DNA of 56,918 nucleotides from Micromonospora acroterricola (GCF_003172955.1 NZ_QGKR01000318.1:1-56918), one strand, 5' to 3'. Shown: positions 27,020 to 36,081, counted from the stretch's first letter. Notes: a model not told the origin generated them from the sequence alone. A program made the numbers and translations.

Positions 27020-28282
27020 ATGCCGATTGAGTCGTCCCGCGACGCCGTCATCGTCGCCACCGCCCGCTCCCCCATCGGCCGGGCGCACAAGGGGTCCCTG
27101 CGCGACGTCCGCTCCGACGACCTCGCCGCGACCATCGTCCAGGCCGCCCTGGACAAGATCCCCCAGCTCGACCCGACCACCATCGACGACCTCTACCTCG
27201 GGTGCGGCCTGCCCGGTGGCGAGCAGGGCTTCAACATGGGCCGGGTGGTGGCCACCCTGCTCGGGCTGGACACCGTGCCCGGCGCAACGCTGACCCGCTA
27301 CTGCGCCTCCTCGCTGCAGACCACCCGGATGGCCATGCACGCGATCCGGGCCGGCGAGGGCGACGTGTTCGTCTCCGCCGGAGTGGAGATGGTCTCCCGG
27401 TACGCCCGGGGCAGCTCCGACGGGTTGCCCCCCGAGGCGCAGGCACTGGTCGGCGGCGGCTGGGAGAACCCGCGCTTCGCGCCGGCGGGTGAGCGCTCGA
27501 AGCGCCGCGCCCAGGGCGGCGCCGAGGTGTGGACCGACCCGCGCGAGTCCGGGGAGCTGCCGGACATCTACCTGACCATGGGTCAGACCGCCGAGAACCT
27601 GGCCCAGGTGCACGACGTCACCCGCGCCGACATGGACGAGTTCGGCGTCCGCAGCCAGAACCTCGCCGAGAAGGCCATCACCGACGGCTTCTGGGCCCGG
27701 GAGATCACCCCGGTCACCACGCCGGACGGCACCGTGGTGAGCACCGACGACGGTCCGCGCGCGGGCGTCACCCTGGAGGGCGTGTCCGGCCTCAAGCCGG
27801 TGTTCCGCCCGGACGGCCGGATCACGGCGGGCAACTGCTGCCCGCTCAACGACGGCGCCGCCGCCGTGGTGGTGATGAGCGCACAGCGGGCCGAGGAGCT
27901 CGGGTTGACCCCGCTGGCCCGGATCGTCTCCACCGGCGTCACCGCCCTGTCACCGGAGATCATGGGTCTCGGCCCGGTCGAGGCGTCCCGGCAGGCGCTG
28001 CGGCGGGCCGGCATGACCATCGACGACGTCGACCTGGTCGAGATCAACGAGGCGTTCGCCGCCCAGGTCATCCCGTCCTACCGGCAGCTGGGCATCCCGG
28101 AGGAGAAGCTGAACGTGATGGGCGGCGCGATCGCCGTCGGCCACCCGTTCGGCATGAGCGGCGCCCGGATCACCGGCACCCTGCTCAACGCCCTGGAATG
28201 GCACGACAAGACCATCGGTCTGGAGACCATGTGCGTCGGTGGCGGCCAGGGCATGGCCATGGTGCTGGAGCGGCTGAGCTGA
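27020..28282 (+). CDS. Acetyl-CoA C-acyltransferase (thiolase)
   Basis: Thiolases cleave or form 3-ketoacyl-CoA in fatty-acid degradation or related pathways. The 420-residue chain has the acyl-accepting Cys in [10 protein letters not shown] (C95), the [10 protein letters not shown] motif with its active His, and the C-terminal catalytic Cys in CVGGGQG. The protein resembles FadA-type enzymes of actinobacteria more than biosynthetic AtoB, but chain-length preference is not predictable. No 3-hydroxyacyl-CoA dehydrogenase partner is adjacent. Expression is probably leaderless. Confidence 0.95.
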   Translation: MPIESSRDAVIVATARSPIGRAHKGSLRDVRSDDLAATIVQAALDKIPQLDPTTIDDLYLGCGLPGGEQGFNMGRVVATLLGLDTVPGATLTRYCASSLQTTRMAMHAIRAGEGDVFVSAGVEMVSRYARGSSDGLPPEAQALVGGGWENPRFAPAGERSKRRAQGGAEVWTDPRESGELPDIYLTMGQTAENLAQVHDVTRADMDEFGVRSQNLAEKAITDGFWAREITPVTTPDGTVVSTDDGPRAGVTLEGVSGLKPVFRPDGRITAGNCCPLNDGAAAVVVMSAQRAEELGLTPLARIVSTGVTALSPEIMGLGPVEASRQALRRAGMTIDDVDLVEINEAFAAQVIPSYRQLGIPEEKLNVMGGAIAVGHPFGMSGARITGTLLNALEWHDKTIGLETMCVGGGQGMAMVLERLS

Positions 28283-28289
28283 GCTGAAC

Positions 28290-28610
28290 TCAGAGCGCGC
28301 TGCGGGTCGCCGCCACCTCGGCGGCGGCCCGCGCCAGCACCTCGGCGGCCGGCCCGGCGGCGACCAGGTCCGCCGTCACCACCCGCAGTTGGTCGGTCAG
28401 CGCCAGGTCGTTGTCCAGCCGGGGCACCACCCGGCGCGGTCCGCCCTCGGCGTCCGCCGCCAGGTTGGCGATCTCCTGAACCAGCCGGTGCACCAGGTCG
28501 GCGCGGGACACGTTGCCGGTGGTCGCCACCGCCGCCCAGCGAGGCTGCTGCCAGTGCCCGACCTGACGGACCAGCAGTTGCACGGCCTGCTCCAACTCCG
28601 CTGCGCTCAT
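28290..28610 (-). CDS. Small conserved-looking hypothetical protein
   Basis: The preferred ATG at 28610 gives 106 residues; TTG 28637 or ATG 28634 would add up to nine. The protein is helix-prone and Ala/Leu/Val-rich but without a membrane span, with a basic, Trp-containing segment ([16 protein letters not shown]). I do not recognise a family. Codon usage (G/C third positions) supports coding. It is convergent with the thiolase gene, 7 bp apart, and follows the Bax-inhibitor genes on the same strand. Confidence 0.65.
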   Translation of the reverse strand: MSAAELEQAVQLLVRQVGHWQQPRWAAVATTGNVSRADLVHRLVQEIANLAADAEGGPRRVVPRLDNDLALTDQLRVVTADLVAAGPAAEVLARAAAEVAATRSAL

Positions 28611-28656
28611 CGCCGCCGAGTCTACGGCCGGCATCAACCGCCGGCCCCCGCGCCGG

Positions 28657-29415
28657 TCAGCGGCGCAGGTAGCTGAGCAGCCGCAGCAACTGCCAGTAGA
28701 GGAACACCAGCCCGGTGAGCAGGCCGAACGCGCTCAGCCACGCGTACCGGCGGGGTCGGCCGTCGCGCACCGACCGCTCGACGAGGTCGAAGTCGAGGAT
28801 GAAGCTGAGCGCGCCGACGATGATGGCCACGACCGAGAAGGCGTACGGCAGCCAGCCCACCTCCGCGCCGACGCTGTAGACCGCCAGCCCCGGCCGCCCG
28901 GAGATCAGGTACGACACCAGGTTGACCACGCTGAGCACTGCGATGCCGAGCAGCGTGCCGATCACCAGCCGGGCCAGCCGGGGCGTCGCCCGGATGATCC
29001 GGGCCCGGTAGAGCGCCGCCATGCCGAGGAAGACACCGAACGTGCCGGCCACCGCCTGCACCACGATGCCCGGATAGACCAGCTCGAAGGCGCGGCTGGC
29101 CACCCCCAGCAACAGCCCCTGGAGTACGGCGTAACCGACGATCGGCACCGGGTTGGTGATCCCGCGCAGGGAGATGACCAGGACCAGCACGATCGAGGCG
29201 AGCGCGCTGCCGGCCAGCGCGGCGGGTACCCAGGCCGCCTCCGGCACCACCGCCCAGGACACCCCGGCCGCCGCGCCGGTGACCAGCAGCAGCCCGACGG
29301 TACGGACCACCACGTCGTCGACGCTCATCGGCTCGACGTCGCGGGCGCCCAGCACCCGGGCCTCCAGCCGGCCGGTCTCGTCCAGCCGGTTGAGCACCGG
29401 GTTGTTGCTGCGCAC
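28657..29415 (-). CDS. Bax inhibitor-1/YccA family membrane protein (copy 1)
   Basis: The GTG at 29415 follows GGAGG and gives 252 residues; an upstream frame to 29490 is Arg-rich and unlikely. The N-terminus VRSNNPVLNRL matches that of its neighbour. Seven hydrophobic helices follow, ending FLYWQLLRLLSYLRR, the BI-1 family layout. The acidic segment SFILDFDLVERSVRDG carries the conserved Asp residues that in relatives gate a Ca2+/H+ leak. Physiological function in bacteria is unclear. It lies 144 bp downstream of a close paralogue. Confidence 0.93.
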   Translation of the reverse strand: MRSNNPVLNRLDETGRLEARVLGARDVEPMSVDDVVVRTVGLLLVTGAAAGVSWAVVPEAAWVPAALAGSALASIVLVLVISLRGITNPVPIVGYAVLQGLLLGVASRAFELVYPGIVVQAVAGTFGVFLGMAALYRARIIRATPRLARLVIGTLLGIAVLSVVNLVSYLISGRPGLAVYSVGAEVGWLPYAFSVVAIIVGALSFILDFDLVERSVRDGRPRRYAWLSAFGLLTGLVFLYWQLLRLLSYLRR

Positions 29416-29505
29416 CGCCGCCTCCTTCGCCCGCGTACCCCTCGCAGTCACTCTGCCCCGGGCGGACCGGCGACGGCGGGCAAACGGCACGGCCAGCGCA
29501 GACGA

Positions 29506-29540
29506 CGGCGCCCGCCACCGCGGAAGCGGGGCGGGCGCCG
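29506..29540 (-). terminator. Terminator after Bax inhibitor copy 2
   Basis: An 11-bp stem (29506-29516 with 29530-29540) continues past a bulged A into CCGC-GGAA-GCGG, a GNRA-capped tip. It starts 19 bp after the stop of the 29560-30375 gene and separates the two paralogues. Confidence 0.75.
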
Positions 29541-29559
29541 GTCGGCACTGCGGACGAGA

Positions 29560-30375
29560 TCAGTCGTCGCCCTGGAAGTAGCTCAGCAGGCGCAGGATCT
29601 CGATGTACAGCCAGACCAGGCTGACCAGGATGCCGAAGGCGGCCGTCCAGGAGTAGCGCTGCGGCAGGCCCATCCGGACGCCGTCCTCGATCTCCTTGAA
29701 GCTGAGCACGAAGCTCAGCGAGGCGACCACGATGCAGACCAGGCTGAAGCCGATGGCCAGCGGGCTGCCGTCGCGCAGGCCGGTGTTGACGCCGAACAGG
29801 GCCAGCACCAGGTTGATCAGCATGACCGCGAAGAGACCGGTCATCACCGCGATCATGCCCTTGACGAAGGCCGGGGTGGCCCGGATGACCTTCGCCCGGT
29901 AGAGCATCGCCATCAGGAAGAAGATGCCGAAGCTGGCGGCGGCGGCCTGGAGCACGATGCCGTCGTACGCCGACTCGAACGCCTTGCTGACCATGCCGAC
30001 GAAGACGCCCTCGACGACCGCGTACGTGATGACCAGCGCCGGGTTGGCCATCCGGGAGAACGAGATGATCAGGCCGAGCACCAGGCCGACGACCGCCGCG
30101 CCGATCCAGGCGGCACCGACCAGCGCGTCGGGCACGAGCACCCAGGCGGCCGCGGCGGAGATGCCGAGGATGCCGAGCAGGGCGACGGTCTTGACCACCA
30201 CGTCGTCGACGGTCATGGGCGCCACGGTCGGCGGCGCAGCCGGGTAACCGGCCTGGGACGGGTACTGCTGCGGAATGCCGGGCTGTCCGTACGGCCCGGT
30301 CGGTGCGTACCCGGCGGAGCGCTCCCGCTCGGCCGCCTGGCCGAGCCGGGCGAGCACCGGGTTCGAGGTCTTCAC
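29560..30375 (-). CDS. Bax inhibitor-1/YccA family membrane protein (copy 2)
   Basis: The GTG at 30375 follows GAGGGAGG and gives 271 residues. After VKTSNPVLARLG comes a Tyr/Gly/Pro/Gln-rich, likely disordered cytoplasmic stretch (residues 20-50), then MTVDDVVVKTVALL and seven transmembrane helices ending WLYIEILRLLSYFQGDD. The loop SFKEIEDGVRMG corresponds to the acidic pair of the family. It is clearly paralogous to the downstream gene, with nearly the same N- and C-terminal signatures. It lies beside the tRNA-Leu gene. Confidence 0.94.
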   Translation of the reverse strand: MKTSNPVLARLGQAAERERSAGYAPTGPYGQPGIPQQYPSQAGYPAAPPTVAPMTVDDVVVKTVALLGILGISAAAAWVLVPDALVGAAWIGAAVVGLVLGLIISFSRMANPALVITYAVVEGVFVGMVSKAFESAYDGIVLQAAAASFGIFFLMAMLYRAKVIRATPAFVKGMIAVMTGLFAVMLINLVLALFGVNTGLRDGSPLAIGFSLVCIVVASLSFVLSFKEIEDGVRMGLPQRYSWTAAFGILVSLVWLYIEILRLLSYFQGDD

Positions 30376-30484
30376 TGTCTGGCCTCCCTCAGGGGGTCGT
30401 TTGCACGTGAACGTGCCCTCCAAGAGTAAACGGCTCAGCCAAGTCGTGGTGATCACGAATGAGAATGCGGGCCGGTGCCGGCTG

Positions 30485-30565
30485 TGCCCGGGGCGGGGGT
30501 CGAACCCGCACGCCTTTCGGCAGCCGCTTTTAAGGCGGCCGTGTCTGCCGTTCCACCACCCGGGC
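30485..30565 (-). tRNA. bldA: tRNA-Leu (anticodon UAA), bldA-type
   Basis: The minus strand folds as a class II tRNA. The acceptor is GCCCGGG/CCCGGGC with discriminator A. The anticodon stem GCCGC/GCGGC holds the loop CTTAAAA (anticodon TAA). A variable arm GCC-GAAA-GGC and a T arm GCGGG-TTCGACC-CCCGC complete it. No CCA is encoded. It reads UUA, the rarest codon in high-GC actinomycetes. In Streptomyces the same tRNA (bldA) gates development and antibiotic genes. I found no in-frame TTA in the protein genes annotated here, consistent with UUA being rare. Confidence 0.97.
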
Positions 30566-30653
30566 GGGTGGCACCGGCGCGCCGACACGCACGGTGCAGT
30601 GTCACCGTAGCCGGTCGGCGGCGACCCGGCGTACCCCGCCAGCCTGGCCGCAC

Positions 30654-30659
30654 TAGGGT
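30654..30659 (+). promoter_or_regulatory. Putative leaderless -10 box for the GT-C-like gene
   Basis: TAGGGT lies 7 nt before the GTG at 30667, with no SD between. Confidence 0.4.
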
Positions 30660-30666
30660 CGATGCC

Positions 30667-32529
30667 GTGAGCAGCGCAGCCCCAACGGCCCCCGACGCCG
30701 CCCCTGAGCAGGCCTTCCGCCTCGCCGATCGGGTCAATCGCCGAGCCTGGGCCGTCCGGCTGCTGGCCGCCGTCCGCCGGCACCGGGCGGACCTGGTGGT
30801 CGCGCTGGTCTGCGCGGTTCTGGCCGGCTGGCTCACCCACGGGCTGTGGCCCGACCCGGCCGGCCGGACGCTGGCGCTCAACCCGGAGGACCAGACGCTC
30901 TACGAGTGGTTCCTGGCGGTCGACGCGCGGGCGCTGCTCGGCGACTTCAGCCTGCTCACCGATCGGCTCAACGCCCCTGACGGGGTGAACCTGATGGCCA
31001 ACACCACGGTCATCGCACTCGGCATCGTCTTCGCGCCGGTCACCCTCCTGCTCGGCGCGCCGGTCACCTTCGCGCTGCTCGCCGCCGCGAACCTGGCCGG
31101 CACCGCCGTCGCCTGGTACCTGCTGTTCCACCGCACGATGCGCGCCCGCCGGCTCGCCGCCGCGCTCGGCGGAGGTCTGTGCGGGTTCGGCCCGGGCATG
31201 ATCTCGCAGACCAACAGTCACCTGCACATGACCGCCCAGTGGCTGGTGCCGGTGATCGTCTGGCTGGTGGTCCGGCTGCTGCGCGCGTCCGACCCGGGGG
31301 CCACGCCGGCCGACCGTCCCCATCGTCCTCCCGCCGGGCCGGACCGGCGGCGCATGTTCAGCTCCGCCGCCGGGCTGGCCGCGGCGGTCATCGCGCAGGT
31401 CTTCATCGGCGAGGAGGTGCTCTTCCTCGCCGCCCTCACGCTGCTGGTGATGGCGGTCAGCTACGCCGTGGCGGACCGGGACCTCCTCCGGCGGGCGCTG
31501 CCCCACTTCGCCGGCGGGCTGGCGGTCGCCACCGGACTGGCCCTGCTGGTGCTCGGGTACCCGCTGTGGTTCCAGTTCGCCGGGCCGCAGGGGGTGGCCG
31601 ACGGGATGTTCAGCCCGGACTACTTCTCGGCCGACCTGAGCAGTTGGTGGACGATCTCCCCGCTGTCGGTCGCCGGCAGCCCCGAGTCCGCCCGGTTGAC
31701 CACCGGCCCGGCCGAGTACAACAGCTTCCTCGGTTGGCCGTTGCTGCTGGTCACCGCGGCCTGCGCGATCTGGGTCCGGGCGGGGCGGCGCCGGCTGGTG
31801 CTGGCCTGCGTGGTGGCGGCGCTGGCCATGGGCGCGCTCTCCCTCGGCCCGGAGGTGGTGCTCGGCGGCACCAGGACGGCCCTCCCCGGCCCGTACGCCC
31901 TGCTGGCCGGGCTGCCGGTGGTGGACGGCGCGCTGCCGATGCGGTTCGGCCTGGCGCTGCTCCCCATCATCGCGACGCTTCTGGTGCTGGCGGTCGACCG
32001 GGCACTGCGGAGCACCGGCCGGACCCGGCGGCTGGTGCCGCTGGCCGTCGTCGCGGCGCTGCTGCCGATCTTCCCGACCCCGCTGCCGACGGCCGAGCGG
32101 CCCGCCGTGCCGGAGTTCATCACCGGCGGGCATTGGCGGCAGTGCGTACGCCCCGGCGGGGTGCTGGTCCCCGTGCCGCTGCCCACCCCCAAGGAGCCGT
32201 GGCCGATGCGCTGGGCGGCCGCCGCCGACGCCGGCTTCGGTCTGCCCGAGGGCTTCTTCATCGGCCCGTACGGGCGGGGCGGCACCGCGGCGATGGGCAC
32301 CTTCAAGCAGCCCACCTCCTCCCTGCTGGCGGACGTCGCCCGGCGCGGTGACCAGCCGGCCATCGGCGACGAGCAGCGCCGGCAGGCCGCCCGGGACGCC
32401 GACTTCTGGGGCGCCTCCTGCGTGGCGCTGGCCGACGACGCCCCACACGCCGACAGTCTCCGGGGGACGCTGGAGCAGCTCTACGGCCCGGGCACCCGCA
32501 TCGCCGACGCCTGGACCTGGCGCGTCTGA
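30667..32529 (+). CDS. Polytopic membrane protein, glycosyltransferase (GT-C)-like
   Basis: The GTG at 30667 gives 620 residues with about 11-12 transmembrane helices and a soluble C-terminal domain of roughly 120 residues. The first large extracytoplasmic loop has acidic residues (LNPEDQTLYEWFLAVDARALLGDFSLLTDRLNAPDGVN), and later SPDYFSADLSSWW. This arrangement resembles polyprenyl-phosphate-sugar-dependent GT-C enzymes of actinobacteria, but no diagnostic motif settles it. A role in cell-envelope glycan or protein glycosylation is inference. It is monocistronic and ends at a strong shared terminator. Confidence 0.82.
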   Translation: MSSAAPTAPDAAPEQAFRLADRVNRRAWAVRLLAAVRRHRADLVVALVCAVLAGWLTHGLWPDPAGRTLALNPEDQTLYEWFLAVDARALLGDFSLLTDRLNAPDGVNLMANTTVIALGIVFAPVTLLLGAPVTFALLAAANLAGTAVAWYLLFHRTMRARRLAAALGGGLCGFGPGMISQTNSHLHMTAQWLVPVIVWLVVRLLRASDPGATPADRPHRPPAGPDRRRMFSSAAGLAAAVIAQVFIGEEVLFLAALTLLVMAVSYAVADRDLLRRALPHFAGGLAVATGLALLVLGYPLWFQFAGPQGVADGMFSPDYFSADLSSWWTISPLSVAGSPESARLTTGPAEYNSFLGWPLLLVTAACAIWVRAGRRRLVLACVVAALAMGALSLGPEVVLGGTRTALPGPYALLAGLPVVDGALPMRFGLALLPIIATLLVLAVDRALRSTGRTRRLVPLAVVAALLPIFPTPLPTAERPAVPEFITGGHWRQCVRPGGVLVPVPLPTPKEPWPMRWAAAADAGFGLPEGFFIGPYGRGGTAAMGTFKQPTSSLLADVARRGDQPAIGDEQRRQAARDADFWGASCVALADDAPHADSLRGTLEQLYGPGTRIADAWTWRV

Positions 32530-32542
32530 CCCCCATGTGAGA

Positions 32543-32584
32543 AAAGGGCCCCTTCCCGCCGTTTCCGGTGGGAAGGGGCCCTTT
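32543..32584. terminator. Strong bidirectional terminator between the GT-like gene and ndh
   Basis: A perfect 15-bp stem (32543-32557 with 32570-32584) starts AAAGGGCC and ends GGCCCTTT, so both strands finish in a T-rich tail (CCCTTTCTT on plus). It sits between convergent genes and is one of the few U-tailed hairpins here. Confidence 0.92.
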
Positions 32585-32596
32585 CTTACCGCTGGG

Positions 32597-33928
32597 TCAG
32601 ACGCGGGGCGCGCCCACCGGCTGCGACGCCTCGACGAACTCCTCGCGCGGGTCGTGCAGCTGGCCCAGGGCGACGACCTCACGCTTGAGGAAGAACGCCA
32701 GCGACCAGTCCACCACCACCCGCACCTTGCGGTTGAACGACGGGATCCGGCTCATGTGGTACGTCCGGTGCATGAACCAGGCCGGCCAGCCGGTCATCTT
32801 GACGCCGTACACCTGGGCGACGCCCTTGTGCAGGCCGAGGCTGGCCACGCTGCCGACGTGCTTGTGCTTGTAGTTCACCGGCTCACGGCCCCGGATCACC
32901 GCCGCGATGTTGTCGGCCATCCGGGCGGCCTGGCGTACCGCGTGCTGCGCGCTCGGCGAGCAGAAGTTGCCCGGCTCCTTGGTCAGGTCCGGCACGGCGG
33001 CGCAGTCTCCGGCGCTCCACGCGCCCTCGACAACCCGGTCACCGTCGACCACCTGGAGAGTCGGCAGGCAGGTGACCCGCCGCCGGTCGTCGCGCGGGAA
33101 GTCGGTGGCGTCCAGCATCGGCGACGGCTTCACGCCGGCCGTCCAGACGATCGTGTCGGAGCGGAAGCTGTCGCCGTCGGAGAGCTTGACCACCCCGTCG
33201 ACGCAGGACTCGAGCCGGGTGTCCAGCCGGATGTCCATGTTCCGCTTGAGCAGCTGCTGCACCGTGTAGGCGCCCATGTCCCGGTCGACCTCGGGCAGCA
33301 CCCGCTGCGTGGCCTCCACCAGCACCCAGCGCATGTCCTCGGGCTTCAGCTCCGGGTAGTAGCGCATGGCGTCCCGGGCCATGTCCTCCATCTCGGCGAG
33401 CGCCTCGATGCCGGCGTACCCACCACCGACGAAGGTGAAGGTCAGCGCCGAACGGCGAACCTCGGGATCCGGGGTGACGGCAGCCACGTCCAGACGGTCC
33501 AGCACATGGTTGCGAAGGTAGATCGCCTCGCCGATGGTCTTGAACCCGATGCCCTGCTCGTGCAGGCCGGGGATCGGCAGCGTCCGGGACACCGAACCGG
33601 GCGCCACGATCACGTGGTCGTACGCGATCTCCCGGGCCGGGCCGACGATCGGCTGCACGGTGGCCACCTTGCGGTCGTGCTCGACACGAGTGACCGTGCC
33701 GGCCACCACCGTGCACCTCCGCAACTCACGCCGCAGCGGCACCACGGAGTGCCGCGGGGAGATGTTGCCCGCCGCCGCCTCGGGCAGGAACGGCTGGTAC
33801 GTCATGTGCGGCTGGGGGTCCACCACGATGACCTCAGCCTCACGGGAGCTGAGCTTCTTCGACAGGCGCAGGGCCGCATAGAGACCGACGTGCCCGGCAC
33901 CCACCACAAGGATCCGCTTCGGATTCAC
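32597..33928 (-). CDS. ndh: Type II NADH dehydrogenase (NAD(P)/FAD-dependent oxidoreductase)
   Basis: NDH-2 is a peripheral membrane flavoprotein that passes electrons from NADH to menaquinone without pumping protons. The 443-residue protein has an FAD-binding VVGAGHVG (residues 8-15), a second Rossmann loop TFVGGGYAGIE for NADH, and the C-terminal AWSAGDCAAVPD flavin motif. The tail is rich in aromatic and basic residues (AWFMHRTYHMSRIP, VDWSLAFFLKRE), consistent with membrane docking. The GTG start at 33928 follows GGGGAAAG. Confidence 0.92.
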   Translation of the reverse strand: MNPKRILVVGAGHVGLYAALRLSKKLSSREAEVIVVDPQPHMTYQPFLPEAAAGNISPRHSVVPLRRELRRCTVVAGTVTRVEHDRKVATVQPIVGPAREIAYDHVIVAPGSVSRTLPIPGLHEQGIGFKTIGEAIYLRNHVLDRLDVAAVTPDPEVRRSALTFTFVGGGYAGIEALAEMEDMARDAMRYYPELKPEDMRWVLVEATQRVLPEVDRDMGAYTVQQLLKRNMDIRLDTRLESCVDGVVKLSDGDSFRSDTIVWTAGVKPSPMLDATDFPRDDRRRVTCLPTLQVVDGDRVVEGAWSAGDCAAVPDLTKEPGNFCSPSAQHAVRQAARMADNIAAVIRGREPVNYKHKHVGSVASLGLHKGVAQVYGVKMTGWPAWFMHRTYHMSRIPSFNRKVRVVVDWSLAFFLKREVVALGQLHDPREEFVEASQPVGAPRV

Positions 33929-34031
33929 GTTATCTATCTTTCCCCGGCCGGCTCAGGTAATCCCGCTCGCGCCCCCCATCTGTGACGGAGCACAACCCCT
34001 GTGACCTGCGTAACCCTGCCGCCCCACCCGG

Positions 34032-34595
34032 CTACCTGCGCCGCAGCAGCCAGCCCAGCAACGCGGCGATCCCCACGGCCACGAGCAGACCGAGCACGGT
34101 GACCCACTGGTGGCCGCCCTCCCCGCCCAGGCCCGCGACCTGCAACAGCAGCACCCCCAGCACCGCGGTGCCCAGCAGCACCGCGCCCGCCCGCAGCAGC
34201 CAGCGGGTGATCAGCTCCGGGTCCAGCACCGCGTCGTAGGGCAGCAGCGCGGCCAGCGCGCAGAGGGTGTGCCCCAGGTAGAGCAGTGCCGCGAGGGCGA
34301 GCAGCCGCCACAGCGCCACCGGCCGGCCGTACCCGTCGGTGGCGAGCAGCCAGCCACCGACCGTGACCAGTGCCGCGAAGGTGGGCCAGACGCGGCGCGG
34401 CCCCACCGCGGGCAGCAGCGCCGCCACCGCGAGGAGAAACAGCGGCCGGCCGGTCAACACCTCGGCGGGGAACGCCAGCGCGAACCCGGCCAGCACGATT
34501 AGGAAGATTCCCGCCCGCACCAGGAGCGGCGCGAGACTGATCCGGGCGAGGGTGTCCTGGGCCGCCCTGACCCGCCCGGTGACAACGTCGATCAT
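34032..34595 (-). CDS. Integral membrane protein, end of the MoxR operon
   Basis: The 187-residue protein has about five transmembrane helices, with a short basic C-terminus (GWLLRRR). No family was recognised. The ATG at 34595 follows GAAGGCGGGCACC, which belongs to the linker repeat separating it from the DUF58 stop 52 bp upstream. Position suggests it is the last gene of the MoxR-DUF58 operon and might act with that envelope-associated system. Confidence 0.8.
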   Translation of the reverse strand: MIDVVTGRVRAAQDTLARISLAPLLVRAGIFLIVLAGFALAFPAEVLTGRPLFLLAVAALLPAVGPRRVWPTFAALVTVGGWLLATDGYGRPVALWRLLALAALLYLGHTLCALAALLPYDAVLDPELITRWLLRAGAVLLGTAVLGVLLLQVAGLGGEGGHQWVTVLGLLVAVGIAALLGWLLRRR

Positions 34596-34604
34596 CGGTG
34601 CCCG

Positions 34605-34651
34605 CCTTCGTTCGCGACTGCGGCGCTCGCCAGCTCACTCCTCGCGCTCAC
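34605..34651 (-). repeat. Intercistronic linker repeat (shorter copy)
   Basis: On the minus strand this begins GTGAGCGCGAGGAGTGAGC, where the TGA is the stop of the DUF58 gene, continues through GCCGCAGTCGCGAACGAAGG and supplies the SD of the next gene. It matches the three longer copies at 37.7-37.85 kb but lacks an internal block of about 6 bp. Confidence 0.8.
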
Positions 34652-36081
34652 CGGGCACCCACCCTCGGTGCCGTCGCCAGTCTCGCCACGTCCCGCAGGA
34701 CCTGGTCCAGGCTGCCCGCACCGGCCCAGCGGACCACCGGAACCCCGTGCTCCCGGAGCTGCCCGATCATCGTCTCCCGGTCCAGCCGCCACAGCCGGTA
34801 CGCCACCGGGGCCCAGCCCCCGTCCTTCGGCGGCGTCAGGTCGCTCGGCAGCGTGTCGACCGCCACCACGAACCGCCCGGCGCGGGCCAGCCGGGCCAGC
34901 ATCTGCGCCGACTGCTCGTCCAGCAGCGGGGTGAGCACCACCACCAGCGCGTCCGAGGAGAGCAACTGCGGCCCGAAGACCTGGTCGTACGGCTCGTGCG
35001 GGGACGACTGGGCGCGAATGTCGAGCAGCCACTCCAGCACCGTCAGGTACTGCCGGCGACCGGCGGCCGCGCGCAGCCGACGCGCTCCCGGCCCGTACTC
35101 CAGCAGCGACACCCGGTCGCCCCGGTGCAGGTAGTGCTCGGCGATCGCGGCGGTGGCCCGCACGGTGGTGTCCAACACCGAGGCCGCACCGCCGACCCCG
35201 CCCGAGCGGCCGGCCTCGGCGAGCACGTCGAGCAGCACCACCACCTCGGCGTCCCGATCGGAGAGGGTGGCCGCCACGTGCAGCTGCCGGGCGCGCAGCG
35301 AGACACGCCAGTCGATGCGGCGCAGCCGGTCACCGGGCGCGAAGACCCGGACACCGGCCAGCTCGCCGCCCTCACCGGGCCGGCGGGAGTGGTGCGCCCC
35401 CACCAGGCCGGCGGCGCGGGGCATCGCCTCCACCGCCTCGAACGGTTCGGTGCGCGGATAGACCCGCATCCGGACCGGCTCCGTGATCACCGCCCGGGAG
35501 ACCAGCAGGCCGCCCGCCGTGGCGACCCGGGCGCCGGCCGGACCGATCGGGTGCCGACCCCAGCGCAGGGCCTTGCCGGAAAGTTCCAGGTCCACCGCGG
35601 CGGCCCGGGGCACCGAGGTCACGAACGGCCGGTCGGCGACGGAACGGCGCGCGCCGCCGGTCGGCGACGGAACGGCGCCGGGCGTCGCCCCGTCGGCCGA
35701 CCCGTCGTGACCGAAGCCGGCCCGCTCAATCCGCAGCCACGGAGAGACCCGGGACCGCAGCACCACCAGGTCGTAGTCGACGCTGTCCGGGTTACCGACG
35801 CTCACCGCCGCCGCGACCTCGCCACCCTCGACCAGCGGCCCGTCGTCACCGGGGGTGATCCAGACCTGCGGCAACGCGGAGGGCCGGCGGCGCAGCGCGT
35901 ACGCGGTGCCGAGCGCGAACGGGGCGGCCAGCACGATCAGGTCGACCCGGCCCAGCAGCACCCCCGCCACCAACAGCAGGCCGGCGAGCAGCACCGCCCG
36001 CCCGAGCGCCCACGTGGGCGCCCAGCCGGCGGCCGGCTCCGGCTCGGCGGAACGCGGCACGGGCACGGTCGGTCCGGTCAT
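34648..36081 (-). CDS. DUF58 domain-containing membrane protein
   Basis: The 477-residue protein has two transmembrane helices near residues 27-60 and a central beta-rich region. The DUF58 signature GDRLRRIDWRVSLRARQLHVA is near residue 265, followed by a VWA-like C-terminal region. In the MoxR-DUF58-VWA systems of many bacteria, DUF58 proteins are thought to be MoxR clients. The ATG at 36081 overlaps the MoxR stop by one base (TGATG). A 22-bp sequence at 35629-35650 is repeated at 35657-35678 inside the linker GAVPSPTGGARRSVADRPF. Confidence 0.9.
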   Translation of the reverse strand: MTGPTVPVPRSAEPEPAAGWAPTWALGRAVLLAGLLLVAGVLLGRVDLIVLAAPFALGTAYALRRRPSALPQVWITPGDDGPLVEGGEVAAAVSVGNPDSVDYDLVVLRSRVSPWLRIERAGFGHDGSADGATPGAVPSPTGGARRSVADRPFVTSVPRAAAVDLELSGKALRWGRHPIGPAGARVATAGGLLVSRAVITEPVRMRVYPRTEPFEAVEAMPRAAGLVGAHHSRRPGEGGELAGVRVFAPGDRLRRIDWRVSLRARQLHVAATLSDRDAEVVVLLDVLAEAGRSGGVGGAASVLDTTVRATAAIAEHYLHRGDRVSLLEYGPGARRLRAAAGRRQYLTVLEWLLDIRAQSSPHEPYDQVFGPQLLSSDALVVVLTPLLDEQSAQMLARLARAGRFVVAVDTLPSDLTPPKDGGWAPVAYRLWRLDRETMIGQLREHGVPVVRWAGAGSLDQVLRDVARLATAPRVGAR

